From Planctomycetota bacterium (lineage in GTDB: Bacteria > Planctomycetota > Planctomycetia > Gemmatales > Gemmataceae), in the NCBI GenBank assembly GCA_016191165.1, contig JACPPF010000094.1:1-56851 (forward strand): a stretch of 56,851 nt of DNA, written 5' to 3'. The position numbers and the translations under genes are program-made. The notes under the pieces are model-generated. The model had not been told where the DNA came from. It made no database searches and saw only the letters and a list, made by a program, of their open reading frames with translations. This document shows positions 48,000 to 56,795 of this stretch, piece after piece (position 1 is the stretch's first letter; each line of letters starts with the position of its first letter).

Positions 48000-49685
48000 A
48001 TGAATCCTAGACCAAAAGTAGGTTGTGCCTTGATCTTGTTGGGCGCCGTGACTTTGTCCGCGTTGATGGGCTGGGCAGGGCGGGCTGGGGGTTTGAAGGC
48101 GCAATCGCTTTTGTCGCAGGATGAACAAACGCTCAAGCGTGCAGGTGTCGCGATCGACGGTCCGGGATTGTTGGCCTATTTCCGCCGGCGAACGCCTAGC
48201 GGCACGGAACAAGCGGCCCTTAAATTGCGGGCGGCGCAGCTCGGCAGCAGCCGCTACACCGAGCGCGCTCGTGCGACCGACGAGCTGATCCGCGCCGGCC
48301 GACCCGCCTTGCCCTTCCTGCGCGAAGCGGCAAGGCAACGCGACGCGGAGACCTCCCGGCGGGCGAAATACTGCATTCAACTCATCGAGCAAAATACGCG
48401 TCTCGGCCTCGCCGCGGCTGCGGGACGCCTACTCGCCGAGCGCCAACCGCCCGGCGCCCTTGAAACGCTACTGAATTACCTGCCATTCGTGGACGAGGCC
48501 TGGGTGGAGGACGAGCTTCGCAAGGCAGTGAAAAAAATGGCTGGCGCCGACGCGCGCGGCGAGCGCATGCTGGAACAGGCTCTTGATGACAAACAGCCGA
48601 AATGCCGGGCGGTGGCTGCCTGGATTCTCGGCGCATCGGCGGATCCCCGCCAGCGCGCGAAGGTGATTCCCTGTCTGGTTGATGGGTCCAGCGAGGTGCG
48701 TTTCTTGGCCGCTTCGGCCCTGGTGCGGGCGCATGAGCCTAAAGCCGTGCCGGCCTTGATCGGCCTGCTGACCGGCGACGCGCCAGAATTGGCCTGGCGC
48801 GCGGAGGATCTGCTCTTTCGCCTCGCCGGCGAACGAAGCCCTCCTGTCTGGCTCGACCCTACCAACGATAACCAGGACAAAAAAGTTCGCGGGGCCTGGG
48901 AAACCTGGTGGAAAAACCATGAGGCCAAAATCGTCTGGAATTCCCTCCACCTCGACGAGCAACCACTTGGCCTGACGCTCGTTGCCGAGAGTCAACGCGC
49001 CGACGGCACCGGGCGACTTTATGAATGCAACAAGTCTGGTGACATCCGCTGGCAGGTCGCCATCCAAAACCCAATCGACGTCCAGTGGCTCCCCGGCGGT
49101 CGCCTCCTCGTCGCCGACTCGCGCGCCTCCCAGGTCTACGAATTGGACACCCGCGGCGTCATCGGCTGGAAACATGCAGGCATTGCCCCGACCAGCGTTC
49201 AACGTCTGCCCAACGGCAATACGGTGATCTCCAGTTATCAGAGCATTATCGAGGTGACACGCGAAAACCGGATTGTCTTCAGCTACAAGACGCAAGGTCA
49301 TACTTACCACGCCCGCAAGCTCCCGGACGGACATTACGTCTGGATCGATGCGAGCGGCGACATCGGCGAAATCGACGACAAGGGCGCCTTGGTCCGGAAG
49401 GTCAAGGTCGGCAACGGCCTCGCCTGGGGAAGCGTCGAACGCCTTCGCAATGGCCGATATCTCGTCGCTCTGGGCGGCGTCGGCAAGGTGCGGGAAATCG
49501 ACGCCACAGGAAACGTCCACTGGGAATGCAACGTCAACAACCCCAATCGCGCCATCCGCCTCGACAACGGGCATACGCTGGTCGCCAGTCACGGCGACGG
49601 CTGCGTCTACGAATTCGACGCCAACGGTACGGAACGCTGGAAGCACGCCTGCGTTGGACGACCGTTCGCCGTTCAGCGACGCTGA
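48000..49685 (+). CDS. HEAT-repeat / beta-propeller fusion protein
   Basis: 561 residues from ATG 48000. An N-terminal signal or anchor helix (VGCALILLGAVTLSALMGWA) is followed by HEAT-like repeats (about residues 65-270; RYTERARATDELIRAGRPAL, VRFLAASALVRAHEPKAVPA). The C-terminal 260 residues are an NHL/PQQ-like propeller with repeated short blades: NPIDVQWLPGGRLLVADSRA, GIAPTSVQRLPNGNTVISSY, HARKLPDGHYVWIDASGDIG and AIRLDNGHTLVASHGDGCVY. No enzyme motif. Probably a periplasmic binding or signalling scaffold. The regular G-x-T-L/V-V-A-S blades suggest a stable six-bladed ring. I do not know a characterised homologue. Confidence 0.8.
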   Translation: MNPRPKVGCALILLGAVTLSALMGWAGRAGGLKAQSLLSQDEQTLKRAGVAIDGPGLLAYFRRRTPSGTEQAALKLRAAQLGSSRYTERARATDELIRAGRPALPFLREAARQRDAETSRRAKYCIQLIEQNTRLGLAAAAGRLLAERQPPGALETLLNYLPFVDEAWVEDELRKAVKKMAGADARGERMLEQALDDKQPKCRAVAAWILGASADPRQRAKVIPCLVDGSSEVRFLAASALVRAHEPKAVPALIGLLTGDAPELAWRAEDLLFRLAGERSPPVWLDPTNDNQDKKVRGAWETWWKNHEAKIVWNSLHLDEQPLGLTLVAESQRADGTGRLYECNKSGDIRWQVAIQNPIDVQWLPGGRLLVADSRASQVYELDTRGVIGWKHAGIAPTSVQRLPNGNTVISSYQSIIEVTRENRIVFSYKTQGHTYHARKLPDGHYVWIDASGDIGEIDDKGALVRKVKVGNGLAWGSVERLRNGRYLVALGGVGKVREIDATGNVHWECNVNNPNRAIRLDNGHTLVASHGDGCVYEFDANGTERWKHACVGRPFAVQRR

Positions 49686-49690
49686 AACCG

Positions 49691-49735
49691 CTTGCGGCGT
49701 GGCACCACGCGCGCTTGCCAAAGGCGAGCGGCTAA
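49691..49735. repeat. Type B-like degenerate palindrome
   Basis: CCGCTTGCGGC then GGCGAGCGGCTAAAC; lies between the HEAT/propeller gene and the SDR gene and forms part of the latter's ribosome-binding region. Confidence 0.6.
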
Positions 49736-49737
49736 AC

Positions 49738-50592
49738 ATGACGAAAACACTTTTGATCCTTGGCTGTGGCTATCTGGGCCGTCGCGTCGCGGCGCGGTGG
49801 CGTGAGCGCGGTGACCGAGTGTTCGCCGCCACGCGCAACGCCACGCACCTTCCGCCCGATGTCGAACCGATCGTTTGCGATGTGCTCGATGTCAACAGTC
49901 TTCGTATTTTGCCCCGCGTTGATACGGTGGTGTACGCAATTGGCTTTGATCGCAGCTCCGGGGCCAACATGCGTGCGGTCTACGTGAACGGTCTGGCGAA
50001 TGTGCTCTCTCATCTGCCGGCGCCGGGGCGATTCATCTACGTGAGCAGTTCGAGCGTGTATGGGCAGACCGAAGGCGAATGGGTGGATGAAACCTCGCCG
50101 GCGGCGCCGGTGGAGGAGTCGGGCCGAATCGTGCTTGATGCCGAGGCCGTGCTGCGGGATCGATTGCCCAGCGCGCTGGTGCTGCGATTCGCGGGCATCT
50201 ACGGTCCAGGCCGATTACTGCGCCGGCAGGCGATCGAAAAGGGCGAGCCAATCGTGGGCGACGCGGACAAATGGCTGAACCTGATCCAGGTTGACGACGG
50301 CGCCGAGGCCATTCTCGCGGCCGAGTGCCAGGGCGTCGCAGGCCTGACGTACAATATTTGCGACGATCACCCGGTCCGCCGGCGCTGGTTTTATTCGGCG
50401 CTGGCCCACTTGCTAAAGGCGCCGGCCCCTCGATTCTTGCCGCCACCGGCAGACCAGCCGGCGCCGCCTCACGAGAAGGGCAATCGACGCATCAACAACT
50501 GGCGGATGAAAAAAGAGTTAAGGGTAGCGTTGCGGTATCCTGATTACGAACAGGGGTTGCGTGGAAGCACAAAATCGCCGCATGCGACTTAG
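49738..50592 (+). CDS. Atypical NAD(P)-dependent SDR (YeeZ-like)
   Basis: 284 residues from ATG 49738. Rossmann fold with GCGYLG (residues 9-14), a short N-terminal half, the strand FIYVSSSSVYGQTEGEWVDE and FAGIYGPGRLLRRQAIEKGE, as in YeeZ/YbjT-like atypical SDRs. At the place of the catalytic YxxxK the sequence is ESGRIVLDAEAVL: both Tyr and Lys are missing. It may therefore bind nucleotide sugars or NAD(P) without normal dehydrogenase chemistry. Part of the C-terminal half follows the sugar-epimerase pattern (WLNLIQVDDGAEAILAAECQ). It ends 18 bp before a strong type E hairpin. Confidence 0.85.
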   Translation: MTKTLLILGCGYLGRRVAARWRERGDRVFAATRNATHLPPDVEPIVCDVLDVNSLRILPRVDTVVYAIGFDRSSGANMRAVYVNGLANVLSHLPAPGRFIYVSSSSVYGQTEGEWVDETSPAAPVEESGRIVLDAEAVLRDRLPSALVLRFAGIYGPGRLLRRQAIEKGEPIVGDADKWLNLIQVDDGAEAILAAECQGVAGLTYNICDDHPVRRRWFYSALAHLLKAPAPRFLPPPADQPAPPHEKGNRRINNWRMKKELRVALRYPDYEQGLRGSTKSPHAT

Positions 50593-50604
50593 AGCGTCCA
50601 AAGA

Positions 50605-50671
50605 AATGAAGTAGGTCAGGCTTTCCAGCCTGACCGTCAGGCTGGAAAGCCTGACCTACTTTCATTGTTTT
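50605..50671. terminator. Type E hairpin, probable bidirectional terminator
   Basis: Left arm GTAGGTCAGGCTTTCCAGCC... (50611-50634) and its exact 24-base complement (50636-50659) separated by one base, flanked by AATGAA and TTTCATT, then GTTTT. It lies between convergent genes (SDR and BBP7). Same sequence type as the inner part of the element at 8611. Confidence 0.85.
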
Positions 50672-50677
50672 AGGCAC

Positions 50678-50722
50678 TCTTAGCGTTCGCATGGCGCCGC
50701 GCGACCGCAGAGCCGCAAGTTG
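50678..50722. repeat. Type B palindrome, degenerate
   Basis: CTTAGCGTTCGCATGGCGCC...GCGACCGCAGAGCCGCAAG, just downstream of the BBP7 stop. Confidence 0.6.
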
Positions 50723-50726
50723 CATG

Positions 50727-52142
50727 TCAATATTGAAAATTCAATCCGATGTTGATGCCGTGGGCCCAGTAGTCGCTGCCCTGGAAGTTGAATGCCGGAC
50801 GCGCCGGCCCGCCGGGGGTGCCGAACAGGTTGTCGGTGGGCACGTTGTTGACGTTGACCGCACGATCGATCTGGTTGCCTGGCCGGGCCACGTTGCCGAT
50901 GTAAAGGAAGTTGTATCCGACGTAACCGCTCAGACGTTCGGTGAAACGCAGACCGAGATTGATCCCCACCTCGGGGACGACGGTGAAGACATCGCGTGAA
51001 TAGCCGCCGATGTTGCTGGGCAACGCGAAGATGCCGCCCGGCGCGACGGTCTGCGCCAGCGTGGGCTTGATGAGCAATGACCCGCCGTCGATGTCGGCAA
51101 TCTGGTGCGTGGCGCCCAGCCCGACCTTGGCGGTGACGCCGACCGTGAAGAGCCCGTCGGTCCAGTCCACTCGGCCGCCCACCTGGCCGCCGTTGAACTG
51201 GTTGCGCGTACCGAAACGGTCGAAACTCGACATCACATCGCCAGGCGCCGCGGGTGCCCCGGCAAACTGAAAGCCCGGCCCCAGAATGGTGAACCGCTGA
51301 AACGCCTCCAGCCGTTCTTCCAGCTGTAGGTTGCGATAGCCGATCAGGAAATCCGCCCGGACCGCATTGGTCCGCCGGACGTTGAAGGCGAGGTTGAACT
51401 CATATCCAAACAGGCGCGACGAGTTGTGGACCGCGGTCAGGCCCGCGGCAAACCCCGGGAAGGACGTGATGTACGCGCCTTCCCCATTCACCGTCGCATC
51501 GAGGATCGGCGTCGCGAAAACTGGATTGCCCGCGGCATCCGACCTGGCGGAGAAGATTTGCGTGCGCCGTTCCAGAAGGAACCCACTTGCCTCAAACGCC
51601 GTTTGTTGCTCACGGTCCAGCCATACTCCACCGCTCAGGCGCAATCCGGAAAACCCGCCGAGGGATTCGCTTCGCCCGCCATAGATGACCTGCGTGCCCG
51701 GCGCGCCCAGGCGCCCGAAGCCGATGTTATCGCCCACGGTGACCAGCGGGGTCGGAACCGGGCTGCTTTTGGTAAGCCACAAGATATATTCGGCCGAAAA
51801 CCATACCCGGGCGGGCGCAGCTGACGGGTTGGCACGCGGCCGTTCCCCCGGCACGAGGCTGGGCGGCAACACGCCGATTGGGGGCAACGAGCTTCCGGTC
51901 AACGCGATCACCGGCGGCAAGGCGAGCGGCGCTCGTTCCGTAATGTGAGGCGGCGTCACGGGCTCCGGCGCGCTGGCAACCGGCGCTTGCAATAGCGCTC
52001 TGGGCCGCGAGGAAGCCAGGGTTGGCATCTCCCCCGGTAGGTCACTCGCAACGGGCGCCTTCAGGATGTTCCTCGGCTGGCCTTCCACCCCGCTCGCCAT
52101 CACCAGACCGACCAGCATTATGCCGAGGATGACCTTGCGCAT
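50727..52142 (-). CDS. BBP7 family outer-membrane beta-barrel protein
   Basis: 471 residues, GGGAGGCG before the ATG. A signal peptide (MRKVILGIMLVGLVMASGVEG) and a Pro/Ala-rich linker lead into a barrel domain from about residue 110. It starts with the family hallmark VWFSAEYILWLTKSSPVPTP and has alternating strands (GYEFNLAFNVRRTNAVRADF, FTERLSGYVGYNFLYIG) ending in an aromatic residue (INIGLNFQY), as outer-membrane barrels do. BBP7 is a planctomycete-enriched family of putative porins. It probably forms or decorates outer-membrane channels. The last residues NFQY fit a BAM-type beta signal. Confidence 0.92.
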   Translation of the reverse strand: MRKVILGIMLVGLVMASGVEGQPRNILKAPVASDLPGEMPTLASSRPRALLQAPVASAPEPVTPPHITERAPLALPPVIALTGSSLPPIGVLPPSLVPGERPRANPSAAPARVWFSAEYILWLTKSSPVPTPLVTVGDNIGFGRLGAPGTQVIYGGRSESLGGFSGLRLSGGVWLDREQQTAFEASGFLLERRTQIFSARSDAAGNPVFATPILDATVNGEGAYITSFPGFAAGLTAVHNSSRLFGYEFNLAFNVRRTNAVRADFLIGYRNLQLEERLEAFQRFTILGPGFQFAGAPAAPGDVMSSFDRFGTRNQFNGGQVGGRVDWTDGLFTVGVTAKVGLGATHQIADIDGGSLLIKPTLAQTVAPGGIFALPSNIGGYSRDVFTVVPEVGINLGLRFTERLSGYVGYNFLYIGNVARPGNQIDRAVNVNNVPTDNLFGTPGGPARPAFNFQGSDYWAHGINIGLNFQY

Positions 52143-52349
52143 TTTCGCCTCCCAGCCGCGACCCTGTTTTGGCTTCCAATTACTCCGGTTATTCCCTCTT
52201 TACCAGTTTTCGGACCAGTAACGGATTTTCTTCGTGCGAAACACGTTTCGATTACGCCGTGGCGCGAAGAATGGCGAAGGCGGTCCGATCAGGAGGTTTG
52301 CGACGACTTGACAACGTGATTTGACGATGCGGCATTGGCGCCCACGCCG

Positions 52350-53144
52350 TTATTTGGCCTCATACAGCTTCCGCACGCGCCGCGCCAGCAGGTAATCGAC
52401 CAGACGCGGAAGCCAGCGATTGACGCGGAGCATCCATTGCGTATCCCCGCCAATCCAGGTTTCGGTCTTGTTCTTTCGTAGGGCGTTGACGATTGCCGCT
52501 GCGACGGATTCGGGTTTCATGCCCTTGTCGTATTCGATCTGGGCCCTGCCCTCGGAGCGCAGGAAATGCTGGGAAAACTCGCTGCTCGTCAAGCCCGGAA
52601 CGATCAGAAGGATATCAATGTCAAACCGGGCCAACTCACCTCGCAAGGCCTCGGTCAAACCGCACAGGGCGTATTTGCTCGCGGAATATTCACTCCAAGC
52701 CGGCATGGCGCGTCGGCCACACATTGAGGCAACGTTCACGACCGCCGGCTGATTGCCGTTCACGAGGAATGGGATGGCTGAGCGAAGCAGTTCCGCGGGA
52801 GCAAAAAAATTCACCTCCATGATCCGTCTGAGGATTTCCTCGGTCGAATCCGCAAAGTGTGCCCAGCTGGCGATGCCTGCGTTGTTGACGAGCGCGTCGA
52901 GTCCCCCGAAGTGCTCGCTGGATCGTTCGAGCAAACGCCGGCGCTGATCCTCCTGGGTGATGTCCGTGGGAACAACGAGGGGAGACCCGGGAAGCGACGA
53001 AGCCAGCGCGGTGAGCTTGTCCTCCGAACGGGCAGCGAGGGTAAGCTTCGCGCCCAGTGGCGCGAGCTGTTGCGCCAGCGCCTTGCCAATACCACTGGAG
53101 GCGCCGGTGATGAGGATGCGTCGGCCTTGCAGATTTCGGGTCAT
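52350..53144 (-). CDS. Classical short-chain dehydrogenase/reductase
   Basis: 264 residues. NAD(P)-binding TGASSGIG (residues 14-21), NNAG, catalytic Ser in VNVASMCGR and the pair YSASK are complete. The tail (MLRVNRWLPRLVDYLLARRV) resembles the DltE/YqjQ type that often works on lipid-like or ketone substrates. The basic residue after the first strand (AARSEDKL) suggests NADPH. Substrate unknown. It lies between the BBP7 and LptD-like genes on the same strand, but gaps of 207 and 122 bp argue against tight coupling. Confidence 0.93.
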   Translation of the reverse strand: MTRNLQGRRILITGASSGIGKALAQQLAPLGAKLTLAARSEDKLTALASSLPGSPLVVPTDITQEDQRRRLLERSSEHFGGLDALVNNAGIASWAHFADSTEEILRRIMEVNFFAPAELLRSAIPFLVNGNQPAVVNVASMCGRRAMPAWSEYSASKYALCGLTEALRGELARFDIDILLIVPGLTSSEFSQHFLRSEGRAQIEYDKGMKPESVAAAIVNALRKNKTETWIGGDTQWMLRVNRWLPRLVDYLLARRVRKLYEAK

Positions 53145-53266
53145 GGTGGGGTTATCGTAACAAACCCCGTTGCTTTCCTGAGCGCCACATCCGGCAATCT
53201 GGCCGCATTTGGTCCGAAGTGCGCCGGCACGATCGCTACAATCGTGCCAGGCCGCGAGCGGCTGGG

Positions 53267-56200
53267 TTATCGCTGATTGATCATTGGATCGATGTTGGTC
53301 AGGGGCATCGGGAAGAGACCCGCGGTGCGCCCGGTGCGGCGCGACAGGTTCGGGAGAACCTCGAACGCCACGCCAAAGGTGTTCACCGTGGAGTTGTAGT
53401 TGATGCCAAAGTTGACCATGACATCCGTGCCCATACGCGTCAGATAGACCCCGTAGGTTTGCACGTTCACACCGAAGTCCCAGATCGTGTTGGCGGTGAG
53501 GGCGTACTTGGAACTGAAGGGATAGGTGACGTTCGCCACGACGGCCTTCGAGCGCACGGGGTCGATCTGGCGGTAGCCGATGTAGAACTGCGTGGTATCC
53601 GGTCGCTGCAAGACGGCGCCGAAGTCAAAAACGCGCGGCCCACCGTCGAACGGCTCGAACCAGCCTGAGCTGGTCAGGGCGGTGCGGTCGCCGATGTTCC
53701 AGGTCCAGTCGTATTCCAAAATGCCAAAGGTATGGCCAAAGTTATCGCGATCGGAACGCGGGAAGATCGAGACGCCCAGGTTGAAGGTCATCCAGTCGAT
53801 GACGTGCTCGTTGCCCGGGAAGCCGCGCTTGGTCTGCCAGCGCTGGCGAATGCCGAGTTGCAGCACGTCGATCTGATCGAGTGTGTCCACATTGGAGTCG
53901 ATCAGGCGGCGAATCAAGTAGGACTGCGGGTTGAACAAAGGCGAACTGGTGAGATACGAGGCATTGGTCGGGTTGAGCGCAGACTGCCGCGGCGTGATGT
54001 CGCGCAAGGCCTGATCGGTGGCGTCATCGTTGAGCCGATCGAATTGCGAAAAATTAGTGAACCGCGAGCTACTCGCGGCCGTGAAATAGTTGCCGGTCAG
54101 GTTGACCTTGTGATAGATGCCGTTGAGGTTGAAAAGCTCGCTTTGAATGTCCGGGAACAGGCGTGACAGAGGCATGTTCCAGCGCAGGCCAGCCCCGCCA
54201 TAGAGCCGGCCGCGCGAATCGCCCGAAACATCTTGTGAGTAGTAAGCCAGGTCCCCAACGACATAGGGCGCGACTTTCACCGGGCCGAGATAAAATGGCA
54301 GGCTGATGTCTTGCAGCAAGTCGACGCGCCCGGCATCGGTGCGAATGTCCGTCGGCATGTACGCAAAGGGAGCCAGGCTGCTGGGGCGCAGGCGCCCGAA
54401 GCCGGCGCTGGCGCGCGCGTTGTAGACCAGCCAATCGTCGAGGAAGGTCTGCCCCGTCAGGTAGCCGTCGGCCTTGGGCAGCCAGTCGGTCTCGGTCACC
54501 CATTCGCGCACGCTGATCTGGCCAAATAGCGACCACGCCCAGTTGTCCTGTTGCTGTTTTGCGTACAGGTAGGTGTTCTGGTTCAGTTCATTCAAATGGG
54601 TGTTGAAGTAATATTGCTCCAGGAAGTTGCGGTCGCTCAAAAACGACAGCTGGCCCAGCACGTTAAAGCCCGCAGGCAGGTCTTGCACGTTGATCTTGCC
54701 ATAAGCCCAGCCACGGTAGGTGGGATGGGTGATCGGAATCGGGGTCATGGCGCTGGGCCAAAACGTCTCCTGGCCGCGATTGCCGCCCAGGAGGTCCGGG
54801 TTGTTGTCCATCATGCCGTAGAGTTTCATCACACCCGTGAAATAGGCTTTGGTTCCGAACAAGTCTCTGCCGCGGAAATCGAACTCGGTGCCCAGTCCGG
54901 GCCCGCGTGCGCTGAGATAGTCGGCGTTGAGGCGCCAGCGCGTGCCCTCAATCTTGGGCAAGTTGAGCAGGTCGTAGATGTCCCAGGTGGTGTAGAGTTG
55001 GAAACCGAGAATCCTGTCATAACTGATATTCGCGCCTTCGAACGGGCCGAGCGGATCCTCGATATTGCCCCGCAAATACGGGAAATAGAACAACGGCACG
55101 CCTTCGATCCGGGCGACCAGATTGCGTCCGGTGAAGTGGCGTTCGGTGTCCACGACGCGCTTGCCGTCCCGGTCATAAGCCGGGAAGAGTCCGAGGTAGG
55201 TGCGTTCGGTTTGCCGTTCATCGATGGTGACGTCGTCGGCGTTGAAAATCAGGCCAGGGTCGGAGGGGATGATGGAACTGTAGAGTCCGACCCCCACGGC
55301 CTTGTAGAGCTTGGGATTCACCTGAATCAACTCATCGGTAATCATGTGGAGCGGGCGATAGAGCTTGCCCGACATAATTTCCAGGTCGGCCTTGCGCGCG
55401 ACGGCGACGCCCCGGCGGACATCGTAATAGACCTCCTCGGCCCGGAGGGTTTCCACCTCGTTCTTGGTTCGCGTGCGGATCTCGACATGGCCTGACATGT
55501 AGATCTCGTGGGCCCCGCTATCCGCCCCGTGCTCAGACTTCATGTCGCTGAAGAGTTTCTGACCATTTCCCTTGGTCCAGATGACGACGTGATCGGCCTC
55601 GATGTCGAGGTTGCCCGGATTATCTGGCGTCCTTCTGGCCGCTCCGTTAATGAGCACGATGACGCCGCCCGTACCGGTGACGATCACCGCGGTCATGCCG
55701 TCGTCCATCGGTTTGTATTGGACCTGGAGGTTTCCGGCATAACGCGGGCGAATGCTCACGCGGGGCTGCGCCTTGCGCGGCGCGGGTGCGGGGAGCGGAT
55801 TCGGGCTGAACATCGGCGGCGGCGATGGCGGCATCGGGCCAGCGCCCGGGAATTTCGGTTCCGGGATCGCCTTGGGATCGCCCGGAACCTGAAAAAAGAA
55901 CGTCTTCTTTGGCTCCGGGGCCGGTGGCAGATCAAGCGACTTTTTTGGATCGATCAACGGCGTCGGCACCGACGGCAGCGGCGCCGGCTGGGAACCGCCC
56001 GTCAACTGGATGCCGGCGCCGGGATTGGACGTCGTCGCGATTGGCTGAACCAGGGCAGGCGACGCGGGCTTCGCCTCAGGCATTGCCGAGAGGTTCGCGA
56101 GCGCCCTGAGGTAAAGGCGGTCGCTCGACAGGTCGCGCTTCAGGACTTGACTTTTGTACACGTTAAGCGTCACGCCCTCGGTCGTCGCCGTCCGGAGGTA

Positions 56201-56581
56201 GCCGTAGTCGGCCTGTACCTCGGCCTTGGTGCGCTCGAGTCGTACCGACTTGTCGCCAAAGACTACGACATGGTACACCTTCTCCTTCTCGAAGCGAGCT
56301 TGATCCACCCACACAACGGCTTCGGGCGACCGAAACACGGTTGAACCCTGACTGATCACCGCGTCCTTGAGCAAAAAAACCTTCCTACCCGCTTCATCCC
56401 ACGTCGCGGCGTGGTCTGCGGAGACGTTGATTGGAGCGGAGCGGTCGGCCGAGGGCAGGGTCTCGTTTAATATCCGTTGAGCAAGCGAGGTCGGCGCAAG
56501 CGTCAGCGCCAGCACGATGCCACTCAGGACAGCGACCTGCCGCACCAGCGCGCCAAACCTTGGCCGACGACCGTGAACCAC
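53267..56581 (-). CDS. Very large LptD/OstA-like outer-membrane assembly protein
   Basis: 1104 residues from the GTG at 56581, chosen because GGGAG precedes it by 5 bases and because a strong promoter lies at 56655-56682, downstream of the next possible start (ATG 56728). Signal sequence VAVLSGIVLALTLAPTSLAQ; then an OstA-like beta-jellyroll (INVSADHAATWDEAGRKVFL...) repeated with a second one around residues 330-480, separated by a Pro-rich linker. From about 500 to the end is an LptD-type barrel (LVARIEGVPLFYFPYLRGNI, SARGPGLGTEFDFRGRDLFG, ALTANTIWDFGVNVQTYGVY). LptD inserts lipopolysaccharide in Gram-negatives. It is longer than E. coli LptD (about 784). Confidence 0.85.
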   Translation of the reverse strand: MVHGRRPRFGALVRQVAVLSGIVLALTLAPTSLAQRILNETLPSADRSAPINVSADHAATWDEAGRKVFLLKDAVISQGSTVFRSPEAVVWVDQARFEKEKVYHVVVFGDKSVRLERTKAEVQADYGYLRTATTEGVTLNVYKSQVLKRDLSSDRLYLRALANLSAMPEAKPASPALVQPIATTSNPGAGIQLTGGSQPAPLPSVPTPLIDPKKSLDLPPAPEPKKTFFFQVPGDPKAIPEPKFPGAGPMPPSPPPMFSPNPLPAPAPRKAQPRVSIRPRYAGNLQVQYKPMDDGMTAVIVTGTGGVIVLINGAARRTPDNPGNLDIEADHVVIWTKGNGQKLFSDMKSEHGADSGAHEIYMSGHVEIRTRTKNEVETLRAEEVYYDVRRGVAVARKADLEIMSGKLYRPLHMITDELIQVNPKLYKAVGVGLYSSIIPSDPGLIFNADDVTIDERQTERTYLGLFPAYDRDGKRVVDTERHFTGRNLVARIEGVPLFYFPYLRGNIEDPLGPFEGANISYDRILGFQLYTTWDIYDLLNLPKIEGTRWRLNADYLSARGPGLGTEFDFRGRDLFGTKAYFTGVMKLYGMMDNNPDLLGGNRGQETFWPSAMTPIPITHPTYRGWAYGKINVQDLPAGFNVLGQLSFLSDRNFLEQYYFNTHLNELNQNTYLYAKQQQDNWAWSLFGQISVREWVTETDWLPKADGYLTGQTFLDDWLVYNARASAGFGRLRPSSLAPFAYMPTDIRTDAGRVDLLQDISLPFYLGPVKVAPYVVGDLAYYSQDVSGDSRGRLYGGAGLRWNMPLSRLFPDIQSELFNLNGIYHKVNLTGNYFTAASSSRFTNFSQFDRLNDDATDQALRDITPRQSALNPTNASYLTSSPLFNPQSYLIRRLIDSNVDTLDQIDVLQLGIRQRWQTKRGFPGNEHVIDWMTFNLGVSIFPRSDRDNFGHTFGILEYDWTWNIGDRTALTSSGWFEPFDGGPRVFDFGAVLQRPDTTQFYIGYRQIDPVRSKAVVANVTYPFSSKYALTANTIWDFGVNVQTYGVYLTRMGTDVMVNFGINYNSTVNTFGVAFEVLPNLSRRTGRTAGLFPMPLTNIDPMINQR

Positions 56582-56654
56582 CGCGTCTCCCGCCTTTCCG
56601 CACTCCCCCGGTGGGTGCGTTTTCCCTGACAACAGTGAGCCAAAAGAGCGGCGG

Positions 56655-56682
56655 AGTATAGCGCTGGATAAAGAAGTGTCAA
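56655..56682 (-). promoter_or_regulatory. Sigma-70-type promoter of the LptD-like gene
   Basis: On the minus strand TTGACA (56682-56677) and TATACT (56660-56655) with a 16-bp spacer: a close match to consensus. Transcription would start near 56648, which rules out the ATG at 56728 and supports the GTG at 56581. Confidence 0.75.
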
Positions 56683-56795
56683 GGCCAAGGCCATTTCTGG
56701 CAGGTCGAGCCCCAGGGCAATTCGCCAATTGAGGTTGGTTGGTCGGAAGGAATTAAGTAGAAGGGGGAATCGCTTTCTTAGGATTGGAGATTGCC

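Noticed and set aside
56582-56728. ATG 56728 as start of the LptD-like protein
   Set aside because: It lies upstream of the strong promoter at 56655-56682 and would put 49 residues before a normal signal peptide.
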